NCBI GenBank assembly: GCA_050018415.1
Contig: JBEKAB010000011.1
Span: 40,599-104,598 of the forward strand
DNA length: 64,000 nt
Direction: 5' to 3'
Source: UBA1161 sp002311745
GTDB taxonomy: Bacteria > Planctomycetota > Phycisphaerae > Tepidisphaerales > Tepidisphaeraceae
Under the pieces are notes generated by a model that saw only the letters and a program-made list of their open reading frames with translations, was not told the origin of the DNA and searched no databases. Shown in pieces: positions 1 through 8,840 of this stretch. How positions within the stretch are numbered: position 1 is the first letter of the stretch; every line of letters starts with the position of its first letter. The position numbers and the translations under genes were made by a program.

Positions 1-126
1 AGCGACTGGCGGTCGATTCCGGCGACTCTGCGCGTGCTACTGCAGCCGATTGCAGTGGAACAAGGCATCGTCTACTCCGCCAACGGGCGATCGCAAACCA
101 TCCTGCTGTTGCAGAAAACCGAATAA
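1..126 (+). CDS. C-terminal end of an unidentified protein (partial)
   Basis: Frame 1 is open from the first base to a TAA at 124-126, giving 41 residues that end in ILLLQKTE. The residues are mixed hydrophobic and polar, as in a real protein end. The start lies outside the window and the piece is too short to name. It is on the same strand as the pseudopilin that follows 336 bases later. Confidence 0.5.
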   Translation, partial: SDWRSIPATLRVLLQPIAVEQGIVYSANGRSQTILLLQKTE

Positions 127-462
127 AGCGTTGTGGACGCGGACGATAGAGAATTATGGGGCGTTGCACGGCCCACGGCGATTCATTGGGCGAGCGATTC
201 TGCTTGACGCGGTGGACAGGGGAAAGTTAAAATAATTAATGCTCCTCAGGCCCGCGGCGTGTTTGCGCCGGCGGCTCCCTCCGGAAGCGAGGAAGCGTTG
301 GCGGCGGTCGCCGACGCTGTGTCTATGTCGAATCCCAAGGCGTCCATACGCAATCAATGAACCGGTTCCTATCTGGAATTGGCAACAGCACTCATATCTC
401 TTATCCGCATTGATTCGTGACGGTGCCTGACGGATCCGACGCAGTCAAGAAAGGAGCTTCAT
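127..462. other. Intergenic region upstream of the pseudopilin
   Basis: I see no convincing gene in these 336 bases. They hold a good sigma70-type promoter (204-233), a GC-rich stretch around 245-320 with short inverted pieces, and an AAGGAG ribosome binding site just before the ATG at 463. The distance from the promoter to the start implies an untranslated leader of roughly 220 bases. Confidence 0.5.
204..233 (+). promoter_or_regulatory. Candidate sigma70 promoter for the pseudopilin gene
   Basis: TTGACG at 204-209 and TAAAAT at 228-233 are separated by 18 bases. This is close to the consensus and stands out in GC-rich surroundings. It faces the pseudopilin starting at 463. It is a pattern match only. 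Confidence 0.4.
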
Positions 463-1377
463 ATGAAGCGTCTACTACGCGTCGGGAGATTCTCCCGCTG
501 CAGGGCGGGGGGTTTTACCCTGGTCGAGTTGCTGGTGGTCATCGGCATCATCGCCCTGTTGGTGTCGATTCTGTTGCCCAGCTTGAACAAGGCCAAGGAA
601 ATGGCCAACCGGGTCAAGTGCGCCAGCAACCTGAAGCAGATCGGGCAGGCCATATTGATGTACACCAACGAGAACCACTCCAATTTCCCGCGGACGTATT
701 GGGTGGCCAACAGCATCCCCGTTGACCTGGGCTATCAGGCTTCCGGGGCCAGCGCGGCTGGTTTGACCGATCCGTTCTCGTCGTCGGATTGTCAAGTGGC
801 CATGGGCGGTAATACGATCAATAACGTGCCGCAGTCCCTGTTCCTGCTGCTCAGAACCGAAGAGGTCACCTCGGCGGTGTTTGTGTGCCCCAGCGCCCCT
901 CAGACACAGGACACCTTTGGCGGTGGCGTGAACACGGCGCTGAACCAGATCAACTTCACGAACATCGCCCAGAACCTGAGTTACAGCTATGCCTGCAACT
1001 ATCCGGACACGACGGCCTTGGGCGAGGGGTTCCGCATGATGGGGGGCATGGAGCCGAGCTTTGCGGTGGCGGCGGACATCAACCCCGGCACCGCGGGACC
1101 CGGGGGCAACGATAACGTGTTGGGGATCAACACCAGCAGTTCGTCCCAGGACATGAAGATGGGCAACAGCAACAATCACAGCAAGGAGGGCATGAACGTG
1201 CTGTTTGCCGACGGCCACGTGGACTGGGAGACCAACCCGTTCTGCGGAACGAGCCGGGACAACATCTACACCCGCGGTGGCCCGGCCTTTGGCTTGCGCT
1301 ACGACCAGCAGGATTTGGTTGCGCCTCCGTACGCGGCCAACGACAGCGTGCTACTGCCGACGGAGAACGACGACTAG
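463..1377 (+). CDS. Type II secretion-style pseudopilin, H-X9-DG type
   Basis: 304 residues. After a short basic leader comes a prepilin cleavage/methylation motif, GGFTLVELLVVIGIIAL (about residues 20-36), which would be cut before Phe and form the N-terminal membrane helix. The C-terminal NVLFADGHVDW carries the H-X9-DG type ending typical of the very large planctomycete family often labelled DUF1559-like. The start is well fixed by AAGGAG at about 451-456. It is monocistronic, with its own promoter and terminator, so it is probably a dispersed pseudopilin and not a part of the cluster at 29-49 kb. Substrate and location beyond the envelope cannot be told. Confidence 0.9.
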   Translation: MKRLLRVGRFSRCRAGGFTLVELLVVIGIIALLVSILLPSLNKAKEMANRVKCASNLKQIGQAILMYTNENHSNFPRTYWVANSIPVDLGYQASGASAAGLTDPFSSSDCQVAMGGNTINNVPQSLFLLLRTEEVTSAVFVCPSAPQTQDTFGGGVNTALNQINFTNIAQNLSYSYACNYPDTTALGEGFRMMGGMEPSFAVAADINPGTAGPGGNDNVLGINTSSSSQDMKMGNSNNHSKEGMNVLFADGHVDWETNPFCGTSRDNIYTRGGPAFGLRYDQQDLVAPPYAANDSVLLPTENDD

Positions 1378-1412
1378 GTCGCGCGTCGACGTACCACACG
1401 TAGGATGATCTC

Positions 1413-1444
1413 AGGGGCCCGCCTTTTGGGGCGGGCCCCTTTAT
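1413..1444 (+). terminator. Rho-independent terminator after the pseudopilin
   Basis: A GC-rich inverted repeat, AGGGGCCCGCC then TTTT then GGCGGGCCCCT, is followed by TTTATTT. It sits 35 bases after the stop codon at 1377 and overlaps an in-frame TTG at 1445. This argues for the ATG at 1475 as start of the next gene. Confidence 0.8.
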
Positions 1445-1474
1445 TTGCCTGCCGCGGGGTTTAAGCTGGTGGAC

Positions 1475-1954
1475 ATGGAAAAGGTGCTCCCGCCGCAGAC
1501 CGAACGCGGGGCCGGGTTCGAACCGGCGCGGGTGCGCCAGTTCACGATCTTTCTGGAGAACCGGGTCGGCCGGCTGCAAGCGCTGGTCCGCGCCCTGGAG
1601 CAGGCGGACGATCCGATCCGGGCCTTGACGATCGAGGAATCGGCGGATGCGGCGCTGGTGCGGCTGATCTGCGCCGACGCCGATGCCGCCCGCGAAGCGC
1701 TCCGGCAGGCCGCCTTTTCTTTCAGCGAATCCGAGCTGATCGCCGTGGAATTCCCCAAACGCAACGCCCAGCCGCTGATCTCCATTTGCTCGGCCCTGCT
1801 GGCGGCGGAAATCAATATTCATTACTTGTATCCGTTTCTGCTGCGACCGCGGGGACCCGCATTAGCGCTTTACGTGGATGACCCCACGGTGGCCGCCCAG
1901 CAGCTCATTCGCAAAGGCTTCACGCTGATCGCCGATAGCGACTTGAGAAAATAG
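1475..1954 (+). CDS. Tandem ACT-domain protein
   Basis: 159 residues from ATG 1475. The segment after about residue 20 (FTIFLENRVGRLQALVRAL) is a typical ACT beta-alpha-beta start, and a second unit follows (LISICSALLAAEINIHYLY). Small stand-alone double-ACT proteins bind amino acids or similar ligands and act as regulators; the ligand is unknown here. A TTG at 1445 would add ten residues, but it lies inside the terminator. No good ribosome binding site is visible for either start. The next gene begins about 60 bases downstream on the same strand. Confidence 0.75.
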   Translation: MEKVLPPQTERGAGFEPARVRQFTIFLENRVGRLQALVRALEQADDPIRALTIEESADAALVRLICADADAAREALRQAAFSFSESELIAVEFPKRNAQPLISICSALLAAEINIHYLYPFLLRPRGPALALYVDDPTVAAQQLIRKGFTLIADSDLRK

Positions 1955-2015
1955 CGTCGGCTTTTTGTCGACACGGCTTACAGCGGCGCCTGGGCAGTTG
2001 CCGATATTGCCGGTG

Positions 2016-3086
2016 ATGAAAACTCCGCCGGATGGCCGCCGATTCAACGTCCACGGACTGGCCGTTCACCTGCAGGCGCGCTGTCCCGACCTGCAATGTC
2101 AAATTGATCACATCTTTGCACCATTTGTCGGCGACGATTCTGCCGGCCAGATCGTGACCGCGTGGGGGAGCGTTAACGCGTTTGATCCGGCGGAGGTGTT
2201 TCGGTGCGTCAGCTCCGCGGCCAGGGCCGTCGGCCGCGTGGATGATCTTGCGGAACTGTATCGACTCGGGGAGCGCTATTGGCTGGTGGATGATCGCTGG
2301 GGCATGTGCCAACTGGATCTGCTCAAGCACCAGTGGCGCAGTTGGGTGGTGCCGCACAGGACGTTGGATGCGGTGCGCTGCGTGGAAGCGGCGGTGATTT
2401 GGCCGATGGCGCAACTGCTGAAAATGCGCGGTCTGGAGCTGATCCCGGCGGTCGCGGTGCAGCGCGACGGTTGGGGGGCGCTGATCCTGGGGCCGTACGG
2501 GCTGGGGCGAGAGTTGGCGTGCCTGATTCGCTCCGGTTTTGGCGCCATCGGCCAGCGATGGACGGCGTTGGCCGCCCGGGGCGAGGGCGTGCAACTGCTG
2601 CCGGTGCCCGGCCAGAGTGAGATGGTCCCGTGGACCTGGACTTCGCCGGATGCCGATGTTCAGCCGGCGTGGATCGATTTGGCCGCGGCCGCCCCCGGCG
2701 CGGATGGGGCGGTGTGCCGGGCGGTGTTCATCGTCGAGCCGGGGCGTCGGGCGGTGACGCGCGGGCGTACGCTGGCGGAGGCGGATGCGGCCCGGGCGCT
2801 ACGCCGTGCCTGGCCGATGGTCGAACTGCCGCCGGGCCGGCGACGCCCCCGCGACATGGCGGCGGCGCTGGCGCGGCAGTGCCGATGCCTGTCCGTTCAG
2901 CTTTCCGGCCGGGCGGAAGATTTCGTGCCGTTGGTCGAGTCAGAACGCAAACGCAGCCGCGATATCCACAAAATTCAACTGACTTTGGGTGCCGGTGTGC
3001 GCGACCACGGGCGCCAACGTCTCATCTCAGCCCCGCATGTACATGCGGGGCTACGAGCATCGCTCTACTCGTCATCCACTCGTTGA
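2016..3086 (+). CDS. HPr-kinase-like protein with degenerate P-loop
   Basis: 356 residues from ATG 2016; a TTG at 1965 is an alternative. The order of segments follows HprK-type kinases: an N-terminal region, then GERYWLVDDRWG, then AVIWPMAQLL, then a strand-loop-helix at ILGPYGLGRELACL where the P-loop should be. That loop keeps glycines but has Arg-Glu where Gly-Lys-Ser/Thr is expected. Normal nucleotide binding is therefore doubtful, and it may be a pseudokinase or ligand-binding relative. The last ~20 residues are read through a 24-bp perfect palindrome (3029-3052), so the natural C terminus has been altered. It converges on the regulator ending at 3065 and overlaps it by about 22 bases. 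Confidence 0.55.
   Translation: MKTPPDGRRFNVHGLAVHLQARCPDLQCQIDHIFAPFVGDDSAGQIVTAWGSVNAFDPAEVFRCVSSAARAVGRVDDLAELYRLGERYWLVDDRWGMCQLDLLKHQWRSWVVPHRTLDAVRCVEAAVIWPMAQLLKMRGLELIPAVAVQRDGWGALILGPYGLGRELACLIRSGFGAIGQRWTALAARGEGVQLLPVPGQSEMVPWTWTSPDADVQPAWIDLAAAAPGADGAVCRAVFIVEPGRRAVTRGRTLAEADAARALRRAWPMVELPPGRRRPRDMAAALARQCRCLSVQLSGRAEDFVPLVESERKRSRDIHKIQLTLGAGVRDHGRQRLISAPHVHAGLRASLYSSSTR
3029..3052. repeat. 24-bp perfect palindrome, copy 1
   Basis: The 12-base arm AGCCCCGCATGT is followed directly by its exact reverse complement. An identical copy lies at 52812-52835 inside valS. Here it is within the 3' end of the HPr-kinase-like gene and encodes a PHVHAGL-type peptide. It looks like a dispersed small palindromic element. 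It could also act as a hairpin between the two convergent genes. Confidence 0.9.
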
Positions 3087-3910
3087 TATCGGTAGATGGC
3101 GCGATACAGGCCGGCGACCTGGTCGCAGCGCACGATGGTGGGACGATGGCGCTCGTTGCGCGGCTGAAGGCGGAGGACCGGAACGCGGCTCTGCTCATCC
3201 GTTTCGAAAAAGATGCGCTTGAACGTCGTCTGGCCATCGCCGAAACGCACGAAGCAGTCGTCGCCGTTGCGCGGCGGCAAGGCGGGAGAAAAAATCACGA
3301 TGTCGCCGTCGCGGTACTTGGGCGTCATGCTGTCGCCGTGCACGCGGGCGGCAAAGGCATCCTTATCCGAAATGTCCGGGCAGCCAACGTACTGATCGGC
3401 CACTCGCGGCGGATACGACAGATCGGTGAAATCCTTCGGATAACCGGCCGCGACGCGATTGATGACCGGCACGGCGTTGCTGGCGACTTTTTCCAAACCG
3501 CCGCCGGCGCCAACCACCAACTCCTGCAAGACGCCGGACAAATACGCGGCATCCAGATCGACCGGCGCCGCGCCACCGTCCGCCGCGGGGGAGTTGGGCG
3601 GCTTGAGTTCCATGTTGACCAGGGCGGCGCCGCCCGCCTTGCCGTCGGCCAGGAGCTTGCCCAGAACGGCGCGCACGTCGCGCGGCGTGCGCTGCAAGTG
3701 GGCCTGCGTCAGCAGATCGCCGTCGCCAAAGCCCAGGGTTTGCTCCAGGCGACGTAGCTTTTCGTCGCTTGGCGGATTGAGAACTCGGCCTGTTTCGATC
3801 AGGGACAGATACGGCTTGGAGATTCCGCTACGGCCGGCCAGCTCATCCAACGTCAATCCCAGCCGGCGCCGCTGCTTGCGAATTCTGGGGCCTAAAGGTT
3901 CCATGTCCAC
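3065..3910 (-). CDS. Self-cleaving XRE/S24 (LexA- or CI-like) repressor
   Basis: 281 residues. The N terminus is a Cro/CI helix-turn-helix (LDELAGRSGISKPYLSLIE, about residues 21-39). The C-terminal half is an S24 peptidase domain with the nucleophile Ser194 in HGDSMTPKY and general-base Lys231 in TFKRIFF. An Ala155-Gly156 pair in NRVAAGYP sits where LexA is cut. All parts needed for RecA-stimulated or damage-triggered self-cleavage are therefore present. It stands alone and transcribes away from the AT-richer region at 3911-4047, which probably holds its promoter and targets. It is not a clear LexA, since the DNA-binding domain is XRE type. Confidence 0.85.
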   Translation of the reverse strand: MDMEPLGPRIRKQRRRLGLTLDELAGRSGISKPYLSLIETGRVLNPPSDEKLRRLEQTLGFGDGDLLTQAHLQRTPRDVRAVLGKLLADGKAGGAALVNMELKPPNSPAADGGAAPVDLDAAYLSGVLQELVVGAGGGLEKVASNAVPVINRVAAGYPKDFTDLSYPPRVADQYVGCPDISDKDAFAARVHGDSMTPKYRDGDIVIFSPALPPRNGDDCFVRFGDGQTTFKRIFFETDEQSRVPVLRLQPRNERHRPTIVRCDQVAGLYRAIYRYQRVDDE

Positions 3911-4047
3911 AACGCTGACGTGGAATATTAGATCAGTTTATCAGACGTTAATCTAGCCTATGGTACTTCAAAAAGCAAGAAAAATTCCAAACAGACACCT
4001 AACATTTATCGTTTCGAGGGACACGGTTCAATGGGGATAAAACAGGC

Positions 4048-5868
4048 TTAGAAGGGCGGATGTTTTTTCGCCAATTCGGCAGCGGTGCCCAGCGGCGGGC
4101 TTAAAGGGTTCTGCTGGCGAAACACCGCGCCGCGATCATAGAGATAAAAGACCCGATCGGGCTGCCGCTGGGCGTAATAGCGGTACAGCTTCCAGTTTTG
4201 TTCTTCGCCCAGGTCGCGGGCATGAACGATCAGGGCATCGTCCGGCCAGGCGGTCTGATCGTTGTAGACCATCTCCGCGTGCGGCGTGGAATTCTCGAAA
4301 TCGAATCGAAACATGACGACGGCGGGCTGGCGCGGCAGCCGTTCCAATGTGTTGCTGGCGATAGGGCCTTCCGTGCCTTGCCAGAATGTTCGCGAACGGG
4401 GGTTAACCGTCAGGACATAAGTGTCGATCGCCCAGATCGAATAGCCGGCCAGCGCGATCGTCACAAAAGTGAAGGCCGTCCAGACGGCTGATCGGTATCG
4501 CCCCGCGGCCTTCTCGGCCGCTTCCAGCGAGACCAGCACCAGCACAATCGCGCAGGGAACCACCGGGAGCAGGTAGTGAACGAAATAAAAGACGAAGAAG
4601 ACGTAGAAGCACAGAAAAAGCAGCAGCGGGATCGCCAGCACGGCGCGCCCTCGGTTCCATCGGCCGATCGCCGCCACCGGCACAAGCACCAGCAACCACG
4701 GGTTCAGGAGCAATCCGCCGACCGTCATGCGCAGCCGCGCGCGCATCCATTCCTCGGGGATGTTGGCGACGGTGTGCTCGCGGTACCTGGGCCAGATCCA
4801 GATCTCGTTCATGAATTGTTTTTCGCGGCACGAGGGTTTGGGGACGTTGTTCCAGTCGATGTGGTGAAATCCCGCCATGGGTGCGGGGTAGTTTTGCGCG
4901 ACGTAAAGATCGGCAGGGAACTGGGTCAGCTTGCCGGTGATTCCCAGGTTTTGGATCGCCTGCAGGACCAGAAACGGCGCCGCGGCCAGCAGCACGCTCG
5001 CCAGGGAGCGGGCCCACACCGCGGGGCGGTGGCCGCGCAGGTCCAGCAGCATGGCCACGCCGATGGGGATGGCGTAGCAGAGCGCCTCGACGGGCCGCGT
5101 GATCGCCGCCCATCCCGCGGCAACCCCCATGGCGACGGCCCAGCCAACGGTCTTGCTCTGACGCCAACGCAGCAGCGCCAGAACCATCAGCAAATCCAGC
5201 ATCAGCGAAGGGGCCTGCGACAGCAGCGAGTGCGAAGCATCCATGCAAATCCGCAAGGCGATCAGCATCACGACAGCGAGGATCGCCTTGGCGCTGTCGA
5301 ACAGGTGGTCGATGACCGCGTACAAAAGGGCGGCGGCGATGAGGATGACCAGGAGGGTCATGATCCAGAACGGGATGCCGAGCCAGACGATCGGCAGCAT
5401 CATCAGTGCCGTGCCGGGGAAGTAGATCGACGCGTAGACCGGGTGCATGAGGACGTAGTAAGTGTCGAAGAACGGCTGGATATCGGGCGGAAAAGAATGC
5501 ATCCAGAGCCGGCCATGGGCCAGCATCTGGGTCTGGATCATGTAGGAATGTTCGTCCTGCAGTTCCAGGCGGCGGTGGGCCGTCAAGTAGCAATCCAGCC
5601 CAAGAGGAATGGCGACGAGAAGCATCGCACCGGCTGCCCCCAGCAGGCGCCGGGAGGCCAAGGCGCGGTTCAGGGCATCGGCGACGGCCTGGACCTTGGA
5701 GCGAAGGGGCGGGAGGCAGGCGACGGCGATGGCAACGGCGGCGACGATCAGTTGCCGCGTGCGCAGCGTCTTGGAGACCTCCGGCAGGTCCCCGAAAAAC
5801 CAGGCCGCGGTCGCCCCGATCCCAAGCAGAACGATGCAGACGACGCTGAAAGCACGGCGGGATCTCAT
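4048..5868 (-). CDS. GT-C type membrane glycosyltransferase-like protein, paralog B
   Basis: 606 residues, strongly hydrophobic, about ten or more membrane segments, C-terminal soluble part. Between the first helices lies an acidic DEHSYM motif, as in the catalytic loop of GT-C enzymes (ArnT/GT39/GT83 families) that use polyprenyl-phosphate sugars. It is the last gene of the sugar operon and overlaps the preceding gene by four bases (ATGA), so translation is coupled. It shares long matches with its neighbour (for example YASIYFPGTA in both), so the pair arose by tandem duplication. Donor and acceptor are unknown; the context suggests envelope glycan or protein glycosylation. Confidence 0.65.
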   Translation of the reverse strand: MRSRRAFSVVCIVLLGIGATAAWFFGDLPEVSKTLRTRQLIVAAVAIAVACLPPLRSKVQAVADALNRALASRRLLGAAGAMLLVAIPLGLDCYLTAHRRLELQDEHSYMIQTQMLAHGRLWMHSFPPDIQPFFDTYYVLMHPVYASIYFPGTALMMLPIVWLGIPFWIMTLLVILIAAALLYAVIDHLFDSAKAILAVVMLIALRICMDASHSLLSQAPSLMLDLLMVLALLRWRQSKTVGWAVAMGVAAGWAAITRPVEALCYAIPIGVAMLLDLRGHRPAVWARSLASVLLAAAPFLVLQAIQNLGITGKLTQFPADLYVAQNYPAPMAGFHHIDWNNVPKPSCREKQFMNEIWIWPRYREHTVANIPEEWMRARLRMTVGGLLLNPWLLVLVPVAAIGRWNRGRAVLAIPLLLFLCFYVFFVFYFVHYLLPVVPCAIVLVLVSLEAAEKAAGRYRSAVWTAFTFVTIALAGYSIWAIDTYVLTVNPRSRTFWQGTEGPIASNTLERLPRQPAVVMFRFDFENSTPHAEMVYNDQTAWPDDALIVHARDLGEEQNWKLYRYYAQRQPDRVFYLYDRGAVFRQQNPLSPPLGTAAELAKKHPPF

Positions 5869-7670
5869 GGCTGGGTGCGGTAAGAGGCGGCAAGCTGGCG
5901 CACGGTTCCAAGGGGCTGACTTAGGGGCAAGTTGCGGTAAAGGCGATGGCCGCGGTCATAGAAATAGACCACGCGATCAGGCTGCCGCCGGGCGTAGTAT
6001 TCGACCAAGTCGCGATCGCGCTGCATGCCCAGGTCCTGGGCACGGACGATCGGGGCGTCATCTGGCCAAGCCACGTCGTTATAGACCTGCTCATCATGAA
6101 TATTGGATTTGTCCGGATCGAAGCGGAAAAACACCAGGGCCGGCGGAGGGACGGCGGCCAGCACGTTGGCGGCAAGCTCGGATTCAAGAAACTGCGACAG
6201 AGGCGCGGCGGTCCGGTCAATTTGCGGCAGGGAAGCGACCGATACCGTGCCGAGGGCCACCAACAGGAAAGTGAAGATCATCGGCCGGACCCGCGGGAAG
6301 GATTTTTCCAGAGCATCCCACGCCATCAAAATCAGACAAAGAAACATGGGCATCATCGCCGTGGTGTAATGATCCAGGTAAAAGACGAAGGCGGCGTAGC
6401 ACAGGAGCATGAGCACAAGCGAGCCGACGATGACGCCCCGGCGAATTTCCCACAAGGACAAAAACGCCACGGGCAGCAGGATCATGAAGGTGCCGTTGGG
6501 CAACACGTTCACGAGCGTCTGGCGGAGCCGCGATGGGGACCATTGGTTTGCCCGCGACGGCCACCACTCCAAAGGCAGATTGGAGATGCGGTGCTCCTGG
6601 TACGCCGGGAGGATCCATTGTTTCATCGCCGCCTGCTTGGCCGGTAGCGGGGATTGCGGGACCTTGGCCGGATCGACGTGATAGAAGCCGAGCATGGGGG
6701 CGGGATAGTTGCGAGCGACATAGTAATCGGATGGGAACGTGTGCCACGATCCTGTGACGCCGATGTTTTGAATGATCTGCAGGGCCAAGAACGGCGAAAC
6801 GCCCAGGAGGATGGTGGCGGAGGTGCGCAGGATGAGGCGAGGCTGGCGGCGCAGTTCCCAGAGCAGGGCCAAGCCGACGGCCGCCGCGACGCACAGAGCA
6901 TCGAGCGGCCGGGTGATGCCGCTGTATCCGGCCACAGCGCCCATGAGCAGGGCCCATCGCGCCTGCCGCTGACCCCGCCAGCGCAGAAACGCCCAAAACA
7001 GCAGCAGTTCCGCCAGCAACTGCGGCGATTCCGACAGGGCCATCAGCGACGTTCTTCGAAAGGTGTAAAGCGAAAGGAGCATCAGCACGGCGATCAGAGC
7101 ACGCACGCCGCCGAACAGTTCCTCCATGAGCAGAAAAAAAAGCGCGGCGGCGATGGACGCGCTCAGCGCCGGCATGAACCAGAAGGGAAGACCCAGCCAC
7201 ACGCCCAGCACGAGCATCATCGCGGTGCCAGGGAAATAAATCGACGCGTAGACGCGGTCGACGATCAGATGAAAGGAGTCGAAGAAGGGGGCAATTTGCG
7301 GAGGATAGGGGTGCATCCAGAGCCGGCCGCGGGCCAACATGTGCCCCTGGATCAGATAGGAATGCTCATCGTGAAACTTGGGATAAAGCTGCTCGGAGTA
7401 CTGGTACGCCTGGAGCAACAAATAGAGCAAGACGGCGAGGGCAACCGCCAGCGCCGTGACTGGGCGGCGGCGGTGCAGCAGAGCGTCTGTGGCGGCGGCG
7501 CCGGCCGCGATCAGGCGGCTCAGCGGCCAGATCAGGGCGATCCCGCCGGATACAGCCAGGATCGTGAGGTGATAATAATGCCCCCAATTGCCGCCCAGCA
7601 CCAGCAGCCACAGTTCCGCCCCGAACAGGATCAGGCCCAGGGCAAGAAATTGACGCAGCCAATTGCGCAT
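5865..7670 (-). CDS. GT-C type membrane glycosyltransferase-like protein, paralog A
   Basis: 601 residues from the ATG at 7670; an upstream in-frame ATG at 7739 would overlap the aminotransferase gene and is unlikely. It is a multi-pass membrane protein with DEHSYLIQ in the first external loop and RVYASIYFPGTAMM further on, both shared with the next gene. A role as polyprenyl-linked sugar transferase is inferred from this acidic loop and from the GT2 and sugar-modifying genes upstream. It lies 46 bases after the aminotransferase stop. Confidence 0.65.
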   Translation of the reverse strand: MRNWLRQFLALGLILFGAELWLLVLGGNWGHYYHLTILAVSGGIALIWPLSRLIAAGAAATDALLHRRRPVTALAVALAVLLYLLLQAYQYSEQLYPKFHDEHSYLIQGHMLARGRLWMHPYPPQIAPFFDSFHLIVDRVYASIYFPGTAMMLVLGVWLGLPFWFMPALSASIAAALFFLLMEELFGGVRALIAVLMLLSLYTFRRTSLMALSESPQLLAELLLFWAFLRWRGQRQARWALLMGAVAGYSGITRPLDALCVAAAVGLALLWELRRQPRLILRTSATILLGVSPFLALQIIQNIGVTGSWHTFPSDYYVARNYPAPMLGFYHVDPAKVPQSPLPAKQAAMKQWILPAYQEHRISNLPLEWWPSRANQWSPSRLRQTLVNVLPNGTFMILLPVAFLSLWEIRRGVIVGSLVLMLLCYAAFVFYLDHYTTAMMPMFLCLILMAWDALEKSFPRVRPMIFTFLLVALGTVSVASLPQIDRTAAPLSQFLESELAANVLAAVPPPALVFFRFDPDKSNIHDEQVYNDVAWPDDAPIVRAQDLGMQRDRDLVEYYARRQPDRVVYFYDRGHRLYRNLPLSQPLGTVRQLAASYRTQP

Positions 7671-7716
7671 CGCGTGGTCGGGATCAATCCTCGCGGCGGG
7701 GATGCCGCGGCATGGG

Positions 7717-8823
7717 TCAAGTCCGCTCGAACTCCTCAATCAAGCCGCAAACGCGTTCGATCTGCTGCGGCGTCATGGTGGGAAACATCGGCAAGGAAAG
7801 AACGCGGGAAGCGAGGCTCTCGGTGACCGGCAGCGCCCCGCGGCCAATGCCCAGCGATTGATAGCAGTCTTGAAGATGCACGGGGATGGGGTAGTGCAAG
7901 CCCGTGGACACACCGTTGCGCTGCAGATGCGCGGCCAGGGCGTCGCGCGACGGGTGCTGAATCACGTACAGATGATAAACGTGATCGCGCTGCGGGCCGA
8001 CCTTGGGCAGCACCAGGCGATCCAAGCGCGAGAGCCGCCGATCGTAATGAGCGGCCGCGGCGCGGCGGGCGGCGTTCCACGCATCCAGATGCGCCAGCTT
8101 CACGCGCAAAATCGCGGCCTGGAGCGTGTCCAGCCGGCGGTTGTAGGCCAGGAAGACGTGGTGGTATTTTTCGCGCTGGCCGTAGTTGCGGAGCATGCGC
8201 ACTTTTTCCGCCAGGTCGGGGTTGTTGGTGAGCAGCATTCCCCCGTCGCCGAAGGCCCCCAGATTTTTGGCCGGATAGAAGCTGAAGCATCCGGCATCGC
8301 CCAGGGTTCCGACTCGTTGGCCGCGATAACGCGCCCCGTGCGCTTGGGCGGCATCCTCGATCACCAGGAGATGGTGCCGCCGGGCGATGTCCAAAATGGA
8401 ATCCATGTCCGCGGCCTGCCCGTAGAGATGCACGGGCAAAATCGCCTTGGTTCGCGGCGTGATGGCCGGCTCGATCTTCGACGGGTCCATCGTGCAGGTG
8501 TCCGGCGAGACGTCGACAAAGACCGGCCGGGCGCCGGTGAAGGAGATGCTCGAAACGGTCGCGATGAACGTGTGCGAGACGGTGATCACTTCATCGCCGG
8601 GGCCGACGCCCAACGCGCGCAGGGCAAGCTCCAGCGATGAGATTCCGCTGTCGACGCCGACGGCGCAGGCGGCGCCGCAGAAGGCCGCGAACTGCGCTTC
8701 GAAATCGCGCAGCTCCTGGCCCAGGATGAAATCGCCGCCGGCGATGACGCGGTCGATCGCCTGGCGAATCTCGGTTTCGCACGAGGCGTGCAGGGCGCTT
8801 AGATCGACAAAGGGCACGCTCAT
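7717..8823 (-). CDS. DegT/DnrJ/EryC1/StrS family sugar aminotransferase
   Basis: 368 residues from ATG 8823 (MSVPFVDLSAL), which is the normal family start. It is PLP-dependent and transfers an amino group to a keto sugar nucleotide. The PLP lysine lies in FSFYPAKNLGAFGDGG. VIEDAAQAHGA carries the PLP-contacting Asp, and VSHTFIATVSS is the usual substrate/PLP loop. With the Gfo/Idh dehydrogenase and hexapeptide acetyltransferase of the same operon it fits a WbpE/WlbC-like step (3-keto to 3-amino). That substrate is inference. Confidence 0.88.
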   Translation of the reverse strand: MSVPFVDLSALHASCETEIRQAIDRVIAGGDFILGQELRDFEAQFAAFCGAACAVGVDSGISSLELALRALGVGPGDEVITVSHTFIATVSSISFTGARPVFVDVSPDTCTMDPSKIEPAITPRTKAILPVHLYGQAADMDSILDIARRHHLLVIEDAAQAHGARYRGQRVGTLGDAGCFSFYPAKNLGAFGDGGMLLTNNPDLAEKVRMLRNYGQREKYHHVFLAYNRRLDTLQAAILRVKLAHLDAWNAARRAAAAHYDRRLSRLDRLVLPKVGPQRDHVYHLYVIQHPSRDALAAHLQRNGVSTGLHYPIPVHLQDCYQSLGIGRGALPVTESLASRVLSLPMFPTMTPQQIERVCGLIEEFERT

Positions 8824-8840
8824 GAGTGGATCGTCCGATG

